Translations under genes and position numbers: made by a program | Origin: Lunularia cruciata | Taxonomy: Eukaryota > Streptophyta > Marchantiopsida > Lunulariales > Lunulariaceae | DNA length: 64,000 bases | Direction of reading: 5' to 3' | NCBI GenBank assembly: GCA_948567375.1 | Contig: OX419756.1 | Span: 39,074,333-39,138,332, forward strand | Notes under the pieces: model-generated | Databases searched by the model: none | What the model was told of the DNA's origin: nothing | Seen by the model: only the letters and a program-made list of their open reading frames with translations | Shown: positions 11,286-26,200 of the stretch, one piece after another | Layout: each line of letters begins with the position of its first letter | How positions within the stretch are numbered: position 1 is the first letter of the stretch

Positions 11286-14200
11286 ATGTTATCTTTCGCT
11301 CCTTCACTTGCGAGCCAGATTGGCTACCTGATTGCCACTTTGAACAAGAACAACTACAAGACTGTAGTCTTTGAGCTTAGTCAGGTATGTTTCCTTTCAC
11401 TTGAACTCCGGCTTGGCATGTTCTGGGTAGGTCTATGTGTTTGATGGGTATCGGCCCGCAGTATGCTGCATCTGCATCATTTAACTTAAGTTTTTGGCGC
11501 TTAACGTTGTATGTGAGACACGTCAATATATCCATCTTGGGATCGCCTGATGCGAACATAGGTTGCTAAATTTTCAAAATTGAACGGTTCTAATGCCGAT
11601 AGAGTCGACAATCGTAACAACGTAACTTACGCGATTGTCAAACTCGAAGGACTCAAAGGACGTGATGTAGAGGTCTCCCAAATCTCTTCATTTTGTCGCA
11701 CATGCTTCATCTCTGATTGAGGGAGGCTAGCCGTTGTCCTTTTCTTGAAGAAAGCTGTTACTCTCCACTATCGTTGTTCTTTGGCTTTTCTGCTCTGCCT
11801 ACAAGGAAAAGCGTTGTCGGCGTCTCTCTCTGATCCAACCAATTACCCAGGTCGAAGCGGCAGAAAATGAATCTAAGTGCGCAATCTAAGCGAACAATTG
11901 AGGTTTCAAGCTCATCTAGATACCCTGTCTACCTGGTTCTTTGTTGACTCCGGAAGACTAATAGGTGTTTTCAGATAGCTGATGAGCGGCCATGTTCAGC
12001 AGGCAGCAATGTGTAGTAGGTGATTCGAGTGAGGACTGGCCTTGGCTCGCTACAGGTGGCCAGGTCTGTGAAGCATGTGGGGTAGTAAAGGGCAGGAAAA
12101 GGAGGAAGCATATACTTTTCTCCTCATTGTCACTACTGGTCGTGTGTTTGGTCTGGTTCAAAGCAAAGAACCGTTTGCGCAAGATTGGCCTTGTTAGTGC
12201 ACAGACTCGTCATTGACATCTAACACACAGGTGGTTGAATGTTTCGGTGGTGCTGTAGCAGTTGACGGAGTATGGGCTAGATGGAAGCCTAATTTTGCTC
12301 CGTATTATCTTGGAGCAAGTAAATTTCAGGGAAGTGGACGCACAAAATTTGCCGTTGAAACTTGAGCTTTTGGCATCAGTAATTAAGGAGCTAGTGCATC
12401 AACCCAACTTTGCTAGTATTTTCTGTGAAGCTGTGAGACAAGTCGTGTCGATCGGCGAAGACATTTTGGAGTACCTCTCGAAGGCTTTGAAATTGACTAT
12501 TCCGGAACAAATTGCTCTTGGTTTAGCATTATCAAATGCAGAAGATCTGAAGCACCGACAAGAAGGTAAGCCACTCAGAAATAGAAACACCGTTCTGCTT
12601 TGTCCTGCATATGTATTGACCAGAACTTGTCCGGAACTAATAAATCACGAAATTTTGTCTCGTGAGATTCTTTTCACTTCTGTCTGCACCAAGTAATGTC
12701 AATCAGATGAAATTTCTCTTTCCTGCTTCTCGCAGGTCAAAGTTTTTTTGAGTCGAAGATAGTGGAATTCTACCAGAGTCCAGTACACTGTGAATCGGAA
12801 ACTTTAATTGCCGAGATTCTGAGGTTTCTCCAACAAAGCGAAGGGCTATCTAAGCATGTTCCATCCTTCGAGAAGGCCTTAGTATCTGTACTGCCGGATG
12901 CCGAGTTGTCCCTGATGTTAACTCCTCTTATGCGGGAGGAAGTTAACGAAGTCAATTGCTTGAGGTATAGCACACGGTCACACCCTAATAACTCTGTTAA
13001 TCTTTTACAAGATTTATTGTCAGGAACATTCGAGATAGTTCGTTGTGTCTAAGTTATGGTGCATCTACAGGAAGTTCGAGACTTTTTCTTCTTCGGGGTT
13101 GTACGGTTCAGAAGATATGGTGCAGCAGCTCACGTCTGCCGATAATGTAGCAGCTGTGATGGAAGAATTGGGCTACAGCTGTACCAGTGATGTGGAGTAT
13201 TGCAAAGAAATCTTGGCCTTGTTCCCCTCAGTTTCGGCCAAAGATGTTGCTCGACTCGTTGGAATGGTTGCACGGACGCACAAAGGATTGGAGGACTCTC
13301 AAGGAGCTCATTTGACTTTCAGCACAGCACTTTGCAATACAGAGCATCTTTTACCCGACTACGTATCTACCTGGAACATGGACGTGCTTTTAGATGCTTT
13401 GAAGCAACTGGTAAGGTTTCAGTTTAGGACATACGGCTATCGATTCTTGGGTTAGGTCAGGCCAAATGAGGATGAACTGGGATTGCCACCTGATAAGTGA
13501 CTGGCATGATTTCGTAATATATTGGTCAATCTAACATACTAAGCTGTTAATTTTTGCTGGTGCAGATGCCTAGTCTAAACTGGGTTGTTGTCATGGAGAA
13601 TTTGGATCACGAGGGATTTTTCTTACCTGATCAGAAGGCTTTTACGACGCTTATGTCAATATATTCCAAAGCGTGCCAGGTAGGCTCATCCTCCATCTGG
13701 CCTTGCTGTGATGGCTTACCGGTAACTTGGGTATCTCCTTTGATACACAGAAGCCCAGGCTCTTGAGTTCGCTTCTGTTTCAAGTATAATCACCATGTCT
13801 AGTGAGCCTTCGGATGCTTTAGCTTGGCGTCTAGCTTCGAGTCCCTTCCCAACTTTCTTTGACACCAATAGATGCACATGTAGCTCATGTCAGGTCGCAC
13901 CAGGACTTTATGTATCTCGAATCGACGAGGATTCTGTTACTTGACTGTCCAACGGTCGAGTACTGCGACAACCTTCGCTTCACAGCAATAGATGCATATG
14001 TAGGTGATGCTGGTGCATTGTTTCATGCCATACGGATCTCACTTTGAGATACGATTTCATGTCTTGGATCACTTTAAGTGGTTCAAATCGTGTTCTAAAG
14101 AGCAGGTTCAATATTCATACACTTGATATATCTTATTTTTTGTGCTTCACAGCTTTACGGGTCTCAGATTTTTATCACAAGATTACAAGTTGCAGAGTTA

Positions 14201-17200
14201 TTCCGGTCAAGTCAGTCCTCGTGCGTGTGAACCCAGGTTTTTGTAACTGGTTTTGCAGACCATTACACACTATAGCCCATCCCGACGATTGACTCTGTAG
14301 AAGACAAATTACATGCTTCATCTTCCAATGATGACTTGTGTACTGAGCTATTTACTTCTTCAAATTCAGGAGCCTTTCCCCATAGGTGCAATATGTGGGA
14401 CAGCTTGGAAAAATGGAGAAGGACAGCTATCTTTTCTCAAATATGCTGTGGTAGCTCCTCCTGATGTTTTTACATTCGCTCATTCTCCAAGGAAACAGGT
14501 ACGTGGAATAGGGATCTCATCTAGCACTTTGTTTACTTCTATTTATCGAAGATCAACCATACCGGTAATTCAGTTTACGAAATTCTTTATTTTACCAACC
14601 ATACTAACCTCGTCTATCTTTTCCAGTCACCGACAGAAGCCTTATCAAGCCAGAGATCAACTAATGCGACTCCTAACCATGCATGGTTATCGCTGGATCT
14701 CCTGGAGGTGTTGTGCCGCATAGGTGAACTTGGTCTTTCAAGTAATGTTCGATCATTGCTCGAGTATCCGCTTAAGAACTGTCCGGAGCTGCTGCTGCTG
14801 GGAATGGCTCAAGTCAAGGTAAGCAACTGGCGTCTTTCTCTCAGTAATTTTTGGACAAATGCATTTACCTCGAATTGGAACTGGTTGGATTGGTCGGACA
14901 CTGACAGAATATGGTGATCGCGCACTTGACATCTTATCCAGACTGATTGGAATACCCTACAATCCGAGATCTTCTCTGCAATCTTGCCTGCAATCTTCAG
15001 TAGCTCTGCCCATAGTGCAGTTTTGCAACAGATGTGGTCGATGAACGGGGATATTGTAACTCGAGGCATGGTCGAAATGCATTCTAAAGATCCAACCAGT
15101 CTATCAAGAATCTATGACATCTGTCAGGAGTTGAAGGTAGATACCAAGCTTTCTCTTCGGGGCTCCTCGATGCATGTTTTTTCCACCGGATTTAGTTCGG
15201 TGGATATATGCTGTTTCATTTGTCACGTGTAAAGAGGAGAGCTCAAACCATGCGCTTTCCTACCTGCTCAGGACCATGCTCAGGGCAGACTCACGCGGAG
15301 TTCGTTCATTTGGATAAAGAATATTGTCGGATGTCACATACCCTCATGTGTCCTTATTTTTACTATGCAGGCACTTCCAGTTGTTTTGGACACAACTCCA
15401 TTTTCTTTTGCGATTGATCTTGCTGCCCTATCGTCAAGGAGGGAAGCTTTGACTTTAGAGAAGTGGTTACAGGACAACATCACCATTCATCGAGATGTGT
15501 TTTTCCAGGTTAGACGCTGTCCTCGGAAAGATAAGTCTTTTGCTTCCTTGGTTTACCGTGCTCTTTCCTTCTTTCTGCACAAACTTTTGATTGATCCTTG
15601 GAAGGCCCATTAATTTGGATATCAAAATTCGCCACATGCAGGCTTGTCTAAAATTTTTAAGGGAGAGAAGATTGGTGGAAGCCCGAAGTGAAGGACAGAA
15701 TGGCGTTACAGCAGAGGGGCAGCGATCTGGACCTGCTATTACTCTTTCATTAGAAACTACAGCCCTAATTTTCAAGGTAAATTTCCACGTTACTGTTTAG
15801 TATTCACCACTGTACTCTATGTGAGGATATGACGATCTTCCCTTGGTTGCCATCATATATCAGAGTCATATATCAGAGTTCGTTATTGTCCATTAGCAGT
15901 TCTGTGTTCTCAATTTCTTGCACTTATGCCTTTGCTACAGGTTACTTTTTTACACCTATACTTTTGCTGCAGGTTATTTTCGATGCATTTTGTACTAAAG
16001 CTTTCATACTACACTAGCACTGTCATTCATGTAAATGTTGTTTATCGAATATGTGCACTTGTGCACTTCATGAGTTCTGGATAACCCGTTCCCCGAACGG
16101 CTTCTGCTCTCATTTACCAATATATCAGAGTCATAGTTTACAACGGGTTCAGTATTCCATTTCTCAAATATGTGAGGATTTGTCCGTTCGGTCCGAAGTA
16201 GATTCTGGATCTCCCGTTCGTAAAAGGCTTCTGCTCCCGTTTCTCAAGGATTTGGCTTGACTCTACCTTGTAAGGCCTATCTCTGCAGTGGTACTGGCAC
16301 CAGCCCACGAGGGTTTGATGCAAATCCATACTCTGACTCAGTCTCTCATCTAATTACCTCTCATATGTCTGAGTCCGCGTGGGATCCAGTATCCCATACC
16401 GCAATCATAAGGGTTTAATCAGGATCATTGCAGGTACCATCCAACAGAGATTGTAATTTGTGGTTTTGCAGGTCCTGCAGGCCAATATTGGGCAGCTATC
16501 CTCCCGAGATCTGGCTGAAGAGTTGAAAAGAGTGTATAATTCGGCTATTCGAATTAATCCTCGTCTTCTGAGTGTCGGCGCCTCAGAGCAGTCCCCGTCA
16601 GAGGTTTTCGCAGCTGATATTGAGGAAGAAGCAAATTCTTACTTCCAGAAAATATATGTCGGTCAACTTACAATAGACGACGTGGTTGGGATGTTGGAGC
16701 TCTTCAACGAATCTAGAGTGCAGAGGTGCTCTTTCAATTTATCTGCTTTTGATTACAAAAGAAACTAATGAGTTATGTTAGGGTCTTCAGTGTTTAGCGT
16801 TTTAGGATCATGTGTTCATAGCGCATGCTGCCATACACACGATGCAGTCCTCTCGAACGGCTTCTGCTCTCATCTCCTCATATCCAGTCCTCTCTCACTT
16901 CGCTCTCCTCCACCTATTCTCAACTAATGCTCCTTCGAATGTCGTCTGCTTCACGGTTCCTACCCGTCTTTCGACTTCTTGGTTCCCTGCCCGACTTCTG
17001 TGCGCAGACTGTGTAAGAGTTCATGTTCGGCTCATCGGTCTTCGTTTACTATTTGTTTACTACTTTACATGTGTTGCTTTGCGATCAGTGTTTACACGTT
17101 GTTGTACATTTCTCTGTTGGTCTTTGATTACAGGTTGTCTTCGATTTCCTTACATGCATTGCATTACGCTTTTCAATTGCACGTTGGTTTACAGTTTCTC

Positions 17201-20200
17201 TGCATGTGGTTACCTTCTGATAATTATATGATGTCGGGGCTTAGCTTTACATTCGATTTATGAGTTGCACTTCATCTCCTTTCCGCATGTACCTGTCATT
17301 TAGTTTTTCTTTCATTTTATTGCCATTCTATCTGCACTTTATATGCACTTAATGATTTCCGGATCTCCCGTTCCTCGAATGGCTCCTGCTCTCGTCTCCT
17401 CATATCCAGTCCTCTCACACTGTTACACTTCGATATGTCTCTGCAGCAGCACCATCCACTAAGCTCCCGCATTGTTCCACTCCTTTCCCCAGCTAATTCC
17501 CTCCATATTATTTTTCCCTCGCTCTTTGCCTGCTCCATGGTTCGACCTCCCGTGTCTACAGTATTCCTACCCGACTCCAGCCTACATTTAAATTTTCATT
17601 GGTCATGCACTGCTTACTGGTGGTCAATTACATAATATTTTATATTTCTCGAATTCGTTTGAATAGCTGTTATCAATTTCAAGTCGTTTACTAGTCCTTT
17701 AGATATATGTTGTTCGCAATTTGTTGCAATTATGCCTTTGCTTCAGGTTGCATACGATGCATTCTACTTCATCCATTTATCACTATTCTAGCATTGTGCA
17801 TAAAGTACATCTTGGTTACCGATCATATGCATTTACTGAGTTCTGGATCACTCGTTCCTAGAACGGCTTCTGCTCTCATATACCTATATCCAGTCCTCTC
17901 ACACCTCTATCACAGTTTTGCTAGTTGGCCTTCAATCACAGGTGGTCCACTATCTCGCTACATGCTTTGCTTAGCGCTTATCGATTACATGATGTATATC
18001 AGTTCTCTACTGCTATTGATCAGGAAATACTTATATTTCGTTTGTGCTTAACCTTACATTTGATCTGTTAGATGCACTTCATCTCCTTTACGGCTTTATT
18101 ACTCATCTCGATTTGCTCATTATTATGTTTACATTTCATCCACACTTCATATGCACTCATTGCGTTCTCTCATGGCGTAAATATCCAGTCCTCTCACACC
18201 ATTCAGTCCTCTCTATGTTGCTATTATGCCTTTACGTCAGTTTCGATTTGTTAAATTCACTTGATCTCATTTATGGATTTAATACTCATCTCGATTTGCA
18301 ATATCATGTTTACATGCGTTGGCACTCCTGAGCTTTCGAACAGAAACTCAGTTCGAGGGGTACTGAAATTCGCTCAGCTACTTCGGCACTACGTTTGGCA
18401 CTGATGAAGTTGTATGCGCTTTTGAGGACGCTTACTACGACCGCGTTCTGCTTCCTTCAGCTGCTTTAGTGTTTTAGGACTCATGTGTTCATAGCACATG
18501 CTGCGATATACTATAGTAAGTCACCTTCTGCTTCCCTAGTTGTTTAGCGTTCCAGGACTCAAGCCTCCATAGCCCCTGCTGCGATATGCTTTATATCGTG
18601 TCCTCTTGCGCTTTGCTCTCGTTGCACTGTTCCACTTCGATATGTCTCTGCAGAAGCACCATCCACTACGCTCCCGCATTGTTCCACTCCTCCCTTCCCC
18701 AACTAATTCCCTCCCTATTGTTTTTCCCTCGCTCTCTGCCTGCTTCGTGGTTCATACCTGACTTTCGACCTCCAGTTGCTCCAGTGTTCCGACCTGACTC
18801 CAGCCTACAGTTTAATTTTCTTCGTTCATGCACTGCTTACCGGTGGTCAATTACACAATGTTTTATATTACTCGAATTCGTTTGAAGAGGTTTTATCGAT
18901 TTCAAGTTGTATACTAGTCCTTGATATATATGTTGTTCTCGATTTGTTGCAATTATGCCTTTGCTTCAGGTTACATCCGATGCATTCTACTTTATGATTT
19001 ATCACTATTCTAGCATTGTGCATGAAGTACATCTTGGTTACCGATCATATGCATTTAATGAGTTCTGGATCACCCGTTCCTAGAACGGATTCTGCTCACA
19101 TCTACCTATATCCAGTCCTCTAATACTTCGCTCTACTTCCCTCGTTCTCTGAGCGATTTCATACTCTCGGTCTGCTGACTCACTGATCTTCCACGGCTGT
19201 CGATTTCCAGGCATCTACATGATTCTCGACTTCTGTTTATCTTAATCTTTGCGTCTGGCTCGTTAAGCCGTTGCTGTTCCTGTTGATTTTATTTCTGTAC
19301 ATACGTGGTTGTTCGGTATCCGCTTTTTCGATGCACGCTAGTTGTACATAGGTGCTACTCTTGATATGTTTCCAGGTTACGTTTATTTGCTATAATTCGA
19401 TCAGATGTTCGTTATCTTGTATACATTACATATCTTGCACCTCATTTGCATTCAATGAGTTCTGGATCTCCCGTTTGATGAACGGTTTCTGTCCTCATTT
19501 CTCGATATCCAGTCCTCTTACGCTTCGCTCTACTTCCCCCGTCCCCCTGCTCTCTGAGCGATTTCAAAACTCTTGGTCTGCCTGACTCGACTGTCTTCCT
19601 CGACTGTCAATTTTATCGCCTCTACACGATTCCCGACTTCAGATTAACTTAATCTTTCTCGTCTGGGTCGTCAGGTCGTCGTGTCCCGTTGAGCTTTGTT
19701 TTCTCTACATGCGCTGCTTATCTGTTACCGTTTATTCGATGCATGCTATTGGTATTCAAGTGGTACTCTTTAATTGTTTCTAGTTGACGTTTACTTCTGC
19801 TTACATTCGATCAATCGTTTCCATTTCATCTCCTTTCCCGGTTTTATACTAATTTCGTCTTGCACATTTTCTGTATACATTACATATCGTGCATCTCGTT
19901 TGCATTCAATGAGTTCTGTATCTCCCGTCCGAGGAACGGCTTCTGTCCTCATTTCTCAATATCATGTTTACATTCCATCGGTCATCAAACGGCTTCTCTC
20001 ATCTACCTATATCATGTTTACATTCCATCTGCACTTCATATGCATTTAATGAGTTCTGGATCTCCCGTTCTTCGACACGCTTCTGCCCTCATCTCCTACT
20101 ATCCAGTCCTCTCACGCTTCGCTTCGACCCAGCCAAGATACCGTCCACTCCTCTCCCACTTCGCACCACTCCACCCATCCTCAACTAATGCTTTGTATAT

Positions 20201-23200
20201 CACTCTTAGCTCGATGTTTCTCTGTTTCAAGGTTCCTACCCGACTTTTTGTTTAGAAGCTTAATGGGTCGCATCTTGCTTGTGGTTACACGATCTAAACT
20301 GGTTCTTTGCAGGTGTTACTCATGAGATGTTTGAATTATGTCTTTACTTCGGCTTACCTTCGGATCGTTAGTTTCTCTTAATTTCCATTTTCCGAGTTGC
20401 TATTTATTTCGATTTGCACACATTCATGCTTATATTTCATCTGCACTTCATATGCACTTAGTGGGTTCTTGGAACAGCTTCGGCTCTCATTTCCCGTATG
20501 TTGAGGTCTTTCTTGTTTTTTAATCTAACTGGTTACAGATCTTCCATTCACGTAACATTTCTGCAGGGAACAAGAAATATTCGCTTGTATGATTCAAAGT
20601 TTGTTCGACGAATATCGGTTTTTCCCTAGATACCCCGAGAGAGAGCTCAGAATCACAGCTGTCCTTTTCGGTAAGGTTCTGCAAGGAAGTCACTGAATTG
20701 TTTGCTTTCTTAGTTTGTCCATTTTCCATGCGCTTGATCATCAGCTGTTATTTGCGGCCTTCACTCCATCGAGGTTGTGAGCAGTGGCATCTAAGAAGCT
20801 TTCTGTTCAGCCGATTGACAGACTGGTGAAATGAAATCATCCTGATCTCATTTCAATGAAATCCGATTTTCTGTTTCTTTCACCACGTGGACAAGTGCAG
20901 CCTGTGATTTCTTTCTAACGAATTGTGCAGGATCGCTTATCAAGCATCAACTTGTGTCGTCGCTCACTCTTGGTATCGCCTTACGCTGTGTTCTGGATGC
21001 ATTGCGGAAGCCACTTGACTCCAAGGTAGATATCAAGACGTCCTGCCACTGACCTGCGGGCTGAGATTCATAATGTGCGCTTCAGTTGTACTGTAAATGA
21101 AGTTTTAGAAATCCTGGATGTATTCTCCCGTAAGCTGGAGGTTAACCATGTGCCTCTGTTCACTCTCCTCGTTCGTTGCAGATGTTCTCATTCGGTTTGA
21201 CTGCGCTGGAGCAATTTACGGATCGATTGGTAGAATGGCCGCAATACTGCAATCATATACTTCAAATTTCGCATATGCGTGATGCCCATAGCGATCTGGT
21301 GGAGTTCATCGAACGAGCTCTTGCCCGAGTATCATCAAGTCAATCGGAAGTGATTGGTAATATTGCAATAGCAGACCAAACGCCAGTCAGTTCTGGGCAG
21401 GTTTACAGCTCTGCCAACGTGGCGGCGCCAGAACCATTAGAGGTTATGAATAGCTCTTCTATGACATCAAGTGCAGATGGTGGAGATAGAAAGGGTGGTG
21501 GCCCGACTGCAGCTCAATCCAGATTCTCAGTCGAGGTGGGTTTCATGACCGTTTTGTTTATATCATTCCTTGGAGATTATGCGTTCTAACACCCAGCTGA
21601 CTTTGAGGAGGTCTAGGCTTCGTTTTGTGTGTCATTACTTGCTTTTTTTGATCCACATACCCATCAGTTGCTCACCTTGAGTGGTTTGATGTGCCTTACA
21701 TTCTGGGCACAACCAGGCAATAGTGGCTTTTGTGGAGTCTGAATATGCTCATTAATTCCGCACTTTGGCTCCCGTGGTTGCCACCCTGATTCCTACATCT
21801 GATGGAAAGCCACTTCTTGCGATATCACTTCCTTTCTTATGTCTACTTGGGACATAGGCTAGTGTGTCAATATTAATAGATAACTCTAGACAACATATTT
21901 TACATTTGATACGATGCCTCATACTTGTCTTCTGTTCAAGAGTACTCGTTAGTCACGGACATGGATCTCTTTACTGCTTCAGGGTCCCGATGGAGGTGCG
22001 CCTAGCAGCTCTGGACCTATACAGCTACGGGAACCAACTCAGCAACAAGCACCTCAAGCTGCTCAACTTGCTCTGCAGACTTTCCAGCAGCAACAGCAAG
22101 CTTTGGAAGACAGGCATAAGTCAACTGGAGCTTCTCTTAACTTTGGTGGAAAGGGCCCCCAGCTGGCTCCATCTCAGACCACACCAAGTCTGTTCGACAC
22201 TGTTAAGGTACCCGACTATCCAAGTTCAATTCTTCCTTTCTAACTAACTGGTGGTTGTGCTAATGTCTTTACATGTGACGTTGGTTCTGTCCGTATTCAA
22301 AGTTCTACTGTGACAGTGGACCTCATTCGTTCCACATTGATCCCACTTTAAGTTCTACCCCGTTTGTTTTTCGTATCCTAACTGATCTATGTGGAGTTTC
22401 AGGCTTCGAATACTATGCAGTCCAGCTCTTACCAATCAGCAGGGAATGGACAACTTGCAACTGTTGGATCGAATTTCCAGCGCCCTACTCGGAGCGGCCT
22501 TTCCAGTACGTTCAGGACACATCCTTGATTGTTCACTGCGCATTGTTCGTGTGTAAGCGTGGTCACTCCATGGCACTAGGCCTGCAAGTCCCTGCAAAAT
22601 GTGCTACAGTGAGCACTCTGGGATTTCAAGTTCCTACTTTTCCACGAAATCCGTTGTTTCTTCTATTCGGTTCCCTTGTTCGGGGTCAGAACTATACGCT
22701 GACTAAGGTCTATATGTTACTGAGCATTCTGCAGAGCGCTTGCCTGTGTTATGCAAATTTGCTACTATGAGTTTCCAATGTTTGGCAATTTGGTTAAACA
22801 TTTACCTCAAATTAAGAAATAGGAATGTGGTCAGCTGCACGTATCCCTACACCTTTTAACGTTCCCGTTTTGAGTTTTACTTTTCAGGTGGATTACGTCA
22901 GCCCTCTATAGCTGCAGGGTTTGGACATGCCATCAACATAGAGACACTCGTTGCCGCTGCTGAGAGACGAGATATTCAAATTGAGGTAGGCCACGTTTGG
23001 TGGTCTAAAGCCTGGAATCCATCCCACAATGAAGTTGGCGTGGTCAACTTTGTCTTTTACTAACTGCGTGTTATCTTTGACGTCATCTGAAGGCACCTAA
23101 TTTGGACGTTCAAGACAAGGTGGCATTTGTTATCAACAATATTTCGACGGCCAACCTTGAACCCAAAGCGAAAGAGTTCTTGGATGCTGTCAAGGATCTG

Positions 23201-26200
23201 TTCTATCCTTGGTTTGCTCAGTACATGGTTATGAAAAGGTATGAACTTGGTCATATCTGGATTCCTGAGCCCACTTTTAAGTCTATTAACCGCTGTAAAT
23301 GTAGATCTTTTGGTGCCTCACAGGAGATCCAATGTCGGCTTCCCTCTGTTATTGGTGTAAAGATGGCTATGTCTCTCAACGCCGTTAACTCATCTCGGCA
23401 TGTCTTTCAGGGCCAGCATTGAGCCGAACTTCCATGATTTGTATCTGAAGTTTCTGGATAAAATCAGCTCCAAGAGTCTGCACAAAGAAATTGTCAAAGC
23501 AACCTACGAAAATTGCAAGGTAAACGCACCATGACTGAAGTCTTTTCCGGTCTTGTAAACCAACAAATCACCACTTTGACTATTAGTCTGGGACTTGATT
23601 CAGTAGCCGTTAATTTAGCTTGTCAAAAGTGGTCTTTGATGCGCTGTTTACTGCAGGTTTTGATTGACCCCATTGGACTTACTCTAGATCTGGACTTGTG
23701 TGTAGGTTCTCTTGAGATCGGAGTTGATAAAGTCAAGTTCAGAAGAACGTTCGCTGTTGAAAAATCTTGGTAGTTGGCTGGGGAAGCTTACAATCGGAAG
23801 AAACCAAGCTTTAAGGGCGAAGGAGATCGATCCGAAGTCTTTGATCACGGAGGTTGCTTAGGCTACAATGCTCAATATTGTTTTTGTACTCTCAATTTAT
23901 AGGACTCCTTTAAGTAGCTTGCAATTCTGTAATGGAGCGGCATATCTCTTTTCTTTGCCGACAAAACCTGGAACAGTGATACTAGGAACCGTTGGAGTTG
24001 ACAATCTGATCAGTACACGCGACATTCCTTTTTAACGGACAATACTTTCCTTTCTATTCACAGGCTTACGAGAAAGGTCTCATGATCGCGGTTATCCCTT
24101 TTACGTCTAAGGTTCGTGGTTATCTCCTCTCTTCCAAGTTACAGAGCAGTGAGCAGACTCTCGGAAGCAGTGTGCCTTAATTTAACTCGTGAATGACAGT
24201 ACTTGAATCTACGCTTCAAACTTTGGTTTTGCTGTCGTGCAGATACTTGAGCCATGTCAATCCAGTCTAGCATATCAACCCCCAAATCCGTGGACAATGG
24301 GAATTCTCGGGTTGCTAGCTGAAATTTATGCCTTGCCAAACTTGAAAATGAATTTGAAATTTGATATTGAGGTATGCAACTTTTCCTTTGGATTATCCTT
24401 TTCCCTTTACTTGATCTTACTCCTTAAATAGGAGGGCTGTTAGCACTCTTATAATCCTACTTTCGTACCAGGGTGATCAACCTGAATATTCATACAATTG
24501 TTCTTCATTAAATGTAGGAATCTGGAAGATATGTAAATACCTATATTAAATGGGTTCTGTATTTTCATACATTTTGTATCTCATTATGTAATATACCTAT
24601 ATTAAGTGATCTCTATGGCGTGAGAACAGGTCCTCTATAAGAACCTGGGGGTGGACATGAAGGAAGTCAAACCAACTCAGCTCTTGAAAGGCAGGCCACG
24701 CGACATTGAAGGAAATCCTGACTTCTCTACTAAGGAGTATCCTCCCCATCATCCACAGCCACCAGCACCTACTTCCGAACCACCAAGCAATCTGCCAGCT
24801 AATGCGCCTGCATTAACACAGCAGGTAATGACTTACACCATCAAAGGACTTTTCCTCCACCCTTCTTCTCGTTACAGATGTGGGTTTACGTTGTAGGGAT
24901 TTTGCAACTCAGAGATATTGGTCTATGTGTTCTATTGCTAGCTTGCGATTGTCCAAAGCTGAGAAAATCGGTCTTCACTGAATTCAAAGATTCAGCTTTT
25001 TAGTGTAGATGCTCTGAATATTGTCTTAACACCTTCGTTATATGTCTGCGTAGCTTCCTCCATCTGCACATCTCTCTTCAACTCCAGCCCAGCAGGATGA
25101 GGAGAAAGTGGTGTCTTTGGCTGTTTCAGAGCGCTCTGTGTCGGGTCAAGGACTTTCTTCTGGAACACCTTCACCGTCGCCGTATTCTGTTGGTCAGGTA
25201 TGTCGTCACTCCAGGCAGTACCTCGAGATCTAAATATCAACTTTCTTGAGTTTGCATTTCGCTTTCAGGTCGCATGGTTTTAACAGTTTGTTGAACTTTT
25301 GCAGGTTTCGATGTCCATTCCCAATTTAACTGCTTACGTGGTCCTTAATCCAAAGCTAGCTGGATTGGGTCAACAACTGCAGCTTCAGAGGTACACCGTA
25401 CACTATGTTTTGAAGAAACACCCTAAGACTAGTGTATTCTCTAAACCATTTCGGGGACTGTACGCAATGACCACCCACAAGTGATTTCAGATTGTTTCTC
25501 TGGAATGTTACAGACTGAATTTTAATTCCAGTAGATTCAATCTTATTCCATATTGTCAGAAAACGATTCCGAATGAAGAATTTCATACTTGTACCTAGTG
25601 TGTGGTTTTGCTAGGAACGGTTCGTCAAGTAGTTGGGGCTATAAGGAGTATCTTGATACTGAGGAGCTGTGAACTGCAGGATTGTGCCTGTGGCGATGGA
25701 GCGAGCCATACGAGAAATCATCTCTCCTGTTGTTGACCGGAGCGTGACAATTGCGTGTATGACTACGCGGGAACTTGTTATAAAGGTACTGTCTCTTTCA
25801 CCTTCAATTTGCTCCAAAAGGTTTTGTTAACCGGGGAAGATTTAGGCATAGGATATATGATTGACCTGGTGTGTATTTCCATGTCGTTTGTCATAAGTGG
25901 TTGCTGTATCAAACAGGGGTTGCTGTATCATACTGACCTCTAGGTGAGACTCCGCCCTTTTGCAGGACTATGCGATGGAGGCTGATGAGAATCGAACGCA
26001 TCAGTCAGCTAATCTGATGGTAGCAAGTCTGTCGGGAAGTTTGGCACATGTCACTTGTAAGGTATGCATGCAATTGGGATTGTCACCTATCCATTCTATC
26101 TCAACCTCATAAGAGTGCACAACGGTACGAAAATAGCGCTCCTAGAAGCAAATGAATGTGCTTGAACTCAGAAATCTGCGGGATAATGGAATGTCCATTA

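Noticed and set aside
11125..11331. 68-codon frame overlapping the NOT1 start
   Set aside because: It starts at GTG, lies in another frame than NOT1, and has no family features; the ATG at 11286 gives the conserved protein.
16812..19585. Many 60-140-codon frames in NOT1 intron 11
   Set aside because: They come from the pyrimidine-rich repeats (Ser/Leu/Cys/Phe-rich products), repeat themselves from unit to unit, and interrupt a gene whose exons join in phase across them.
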